Assembly: GCA_003021905.1 (NCBI GenBank)
Contig: PXPI01000046.1
Span: 1-33,016 of the forward strand
Direction of reading: 5' to 3'
Source: Cyanobacteria bacterium SW_9_44_58
Lineage (GTDB): Bacteria > Cyanobacteriota > Cyanobacteriia > Cyanobacteriales > Rubidibacteraceae
Length of the DNA: 33,016 nucleotides
Shown: positions 32,976 through 33,016 of the stretch, in pieces
How positions within the stretch are numbered: position 1 is the first letter of the stretch
How the letters are laid out: every line of letters begins with the position of its first letter
Notes under the pieces: generated by a model
Seen by the model: the letters and a program-made list of their open reading frames with translations, nothing else
Databases searched by the model: none
What the model was told of the DNA's origin: nothing
Position numbers and translations under genes: made by a program

Positions 32976-33016
32976 GGGGCGTATAAACATCTGAGGAAAT
33001 CCTCACTCTCCTCACT

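Overview
This window is chromosomal DNA from a cyanobacterium. The octamer GCGATCGC (HIP1) occurs more than twenty times on a background of roughly 45% GC. Several genes belong to cyanobacterial or photosynthetic families: a CURT1/CAAD thylakoid protein, plant-type [2Fe-2S] ferredoxin, OpcA, a CYP110-like P450, SigG-type sigma factor, GlcD and CofG. A species cannot be named from the sequence. Gene density is high, and most of the content is core metabolism. No CRISPR array, tRNA, rRNA, prophage or obvious defence island was seen.

Layout. 1-114: the end of an IS630-type element, which runs into the 3' end of a minus-strand gltS-like transporter (68-1480). 1794-3829 (minus): rlmN and pyrB, joined by an ATGA overlap. 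4090-4407: a small membrane protein. 4617-9887 (plus): the oxidative pentose phosphate operon fbp-tal-zwf-opcA, with a 16-bp palindrome upstream and a strong hairpin after it. 10003-13517 (plus): cobyrinate a,c-diamide synthase, a DUF1997 protein and a cytochrome P450. 13700-14541 (plus): a RemA-like regulator and guanylate kinase, meeting a minus-strand thermospermine-synthase-like aminopropyltransferase end to end. 15664-17696 (plus): a ferredoxin and an orphan family-5 solute-binding lipoprotein.

17747-18950 is the least orderly stretch. It holds a Gln-rich secreted protein, then a gene of the cyanobacterial pentapeptide-repeat family that is both frameshifted and cut off, with an IS630-type terminal repeat at the cut. 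19160-20493 (plus): SigG-type ECF sigma factor and a probable anti-sigma factor. 20490-26981 (minus): a quinone-oxidoreductase-like enzyme, cofG, a small beta-barrel protein, glcD, a tRNA-dihydrouridine synthase, a non-canonical phosphoribulokinase paralogue and a GGCT-fold protein. 27068-32846: an alpha/beta hydrolase, CurT, a thioredoxin-like ferredoxin fusion (minus), a hybrid histidine kinase, a Bax-inhibitor-1-like protein and a VOC protein. The window ends in a hairpin resembling an IS200/IS605-type end.

How the genes fit together. fbp, tal, zwf and opcA supply and control dark NADPH production, with OpcA as the redox-sensitive activator of G6PDH. GlcD (photorespiratory glycolate oxidation), ferredoxin and CurT are photosynthesis-related. 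The items most worth following are the phosphoribulokinase paralogue that lacks the usual regulatory cysteines and is coupled to a GGCT-fold gene, the ACL5-like aminopropyltransferase, the OB-like/thioredoxin-like ferredoxin fusion, and the two IS630 scars. I did not find a clear new multi-gene system.
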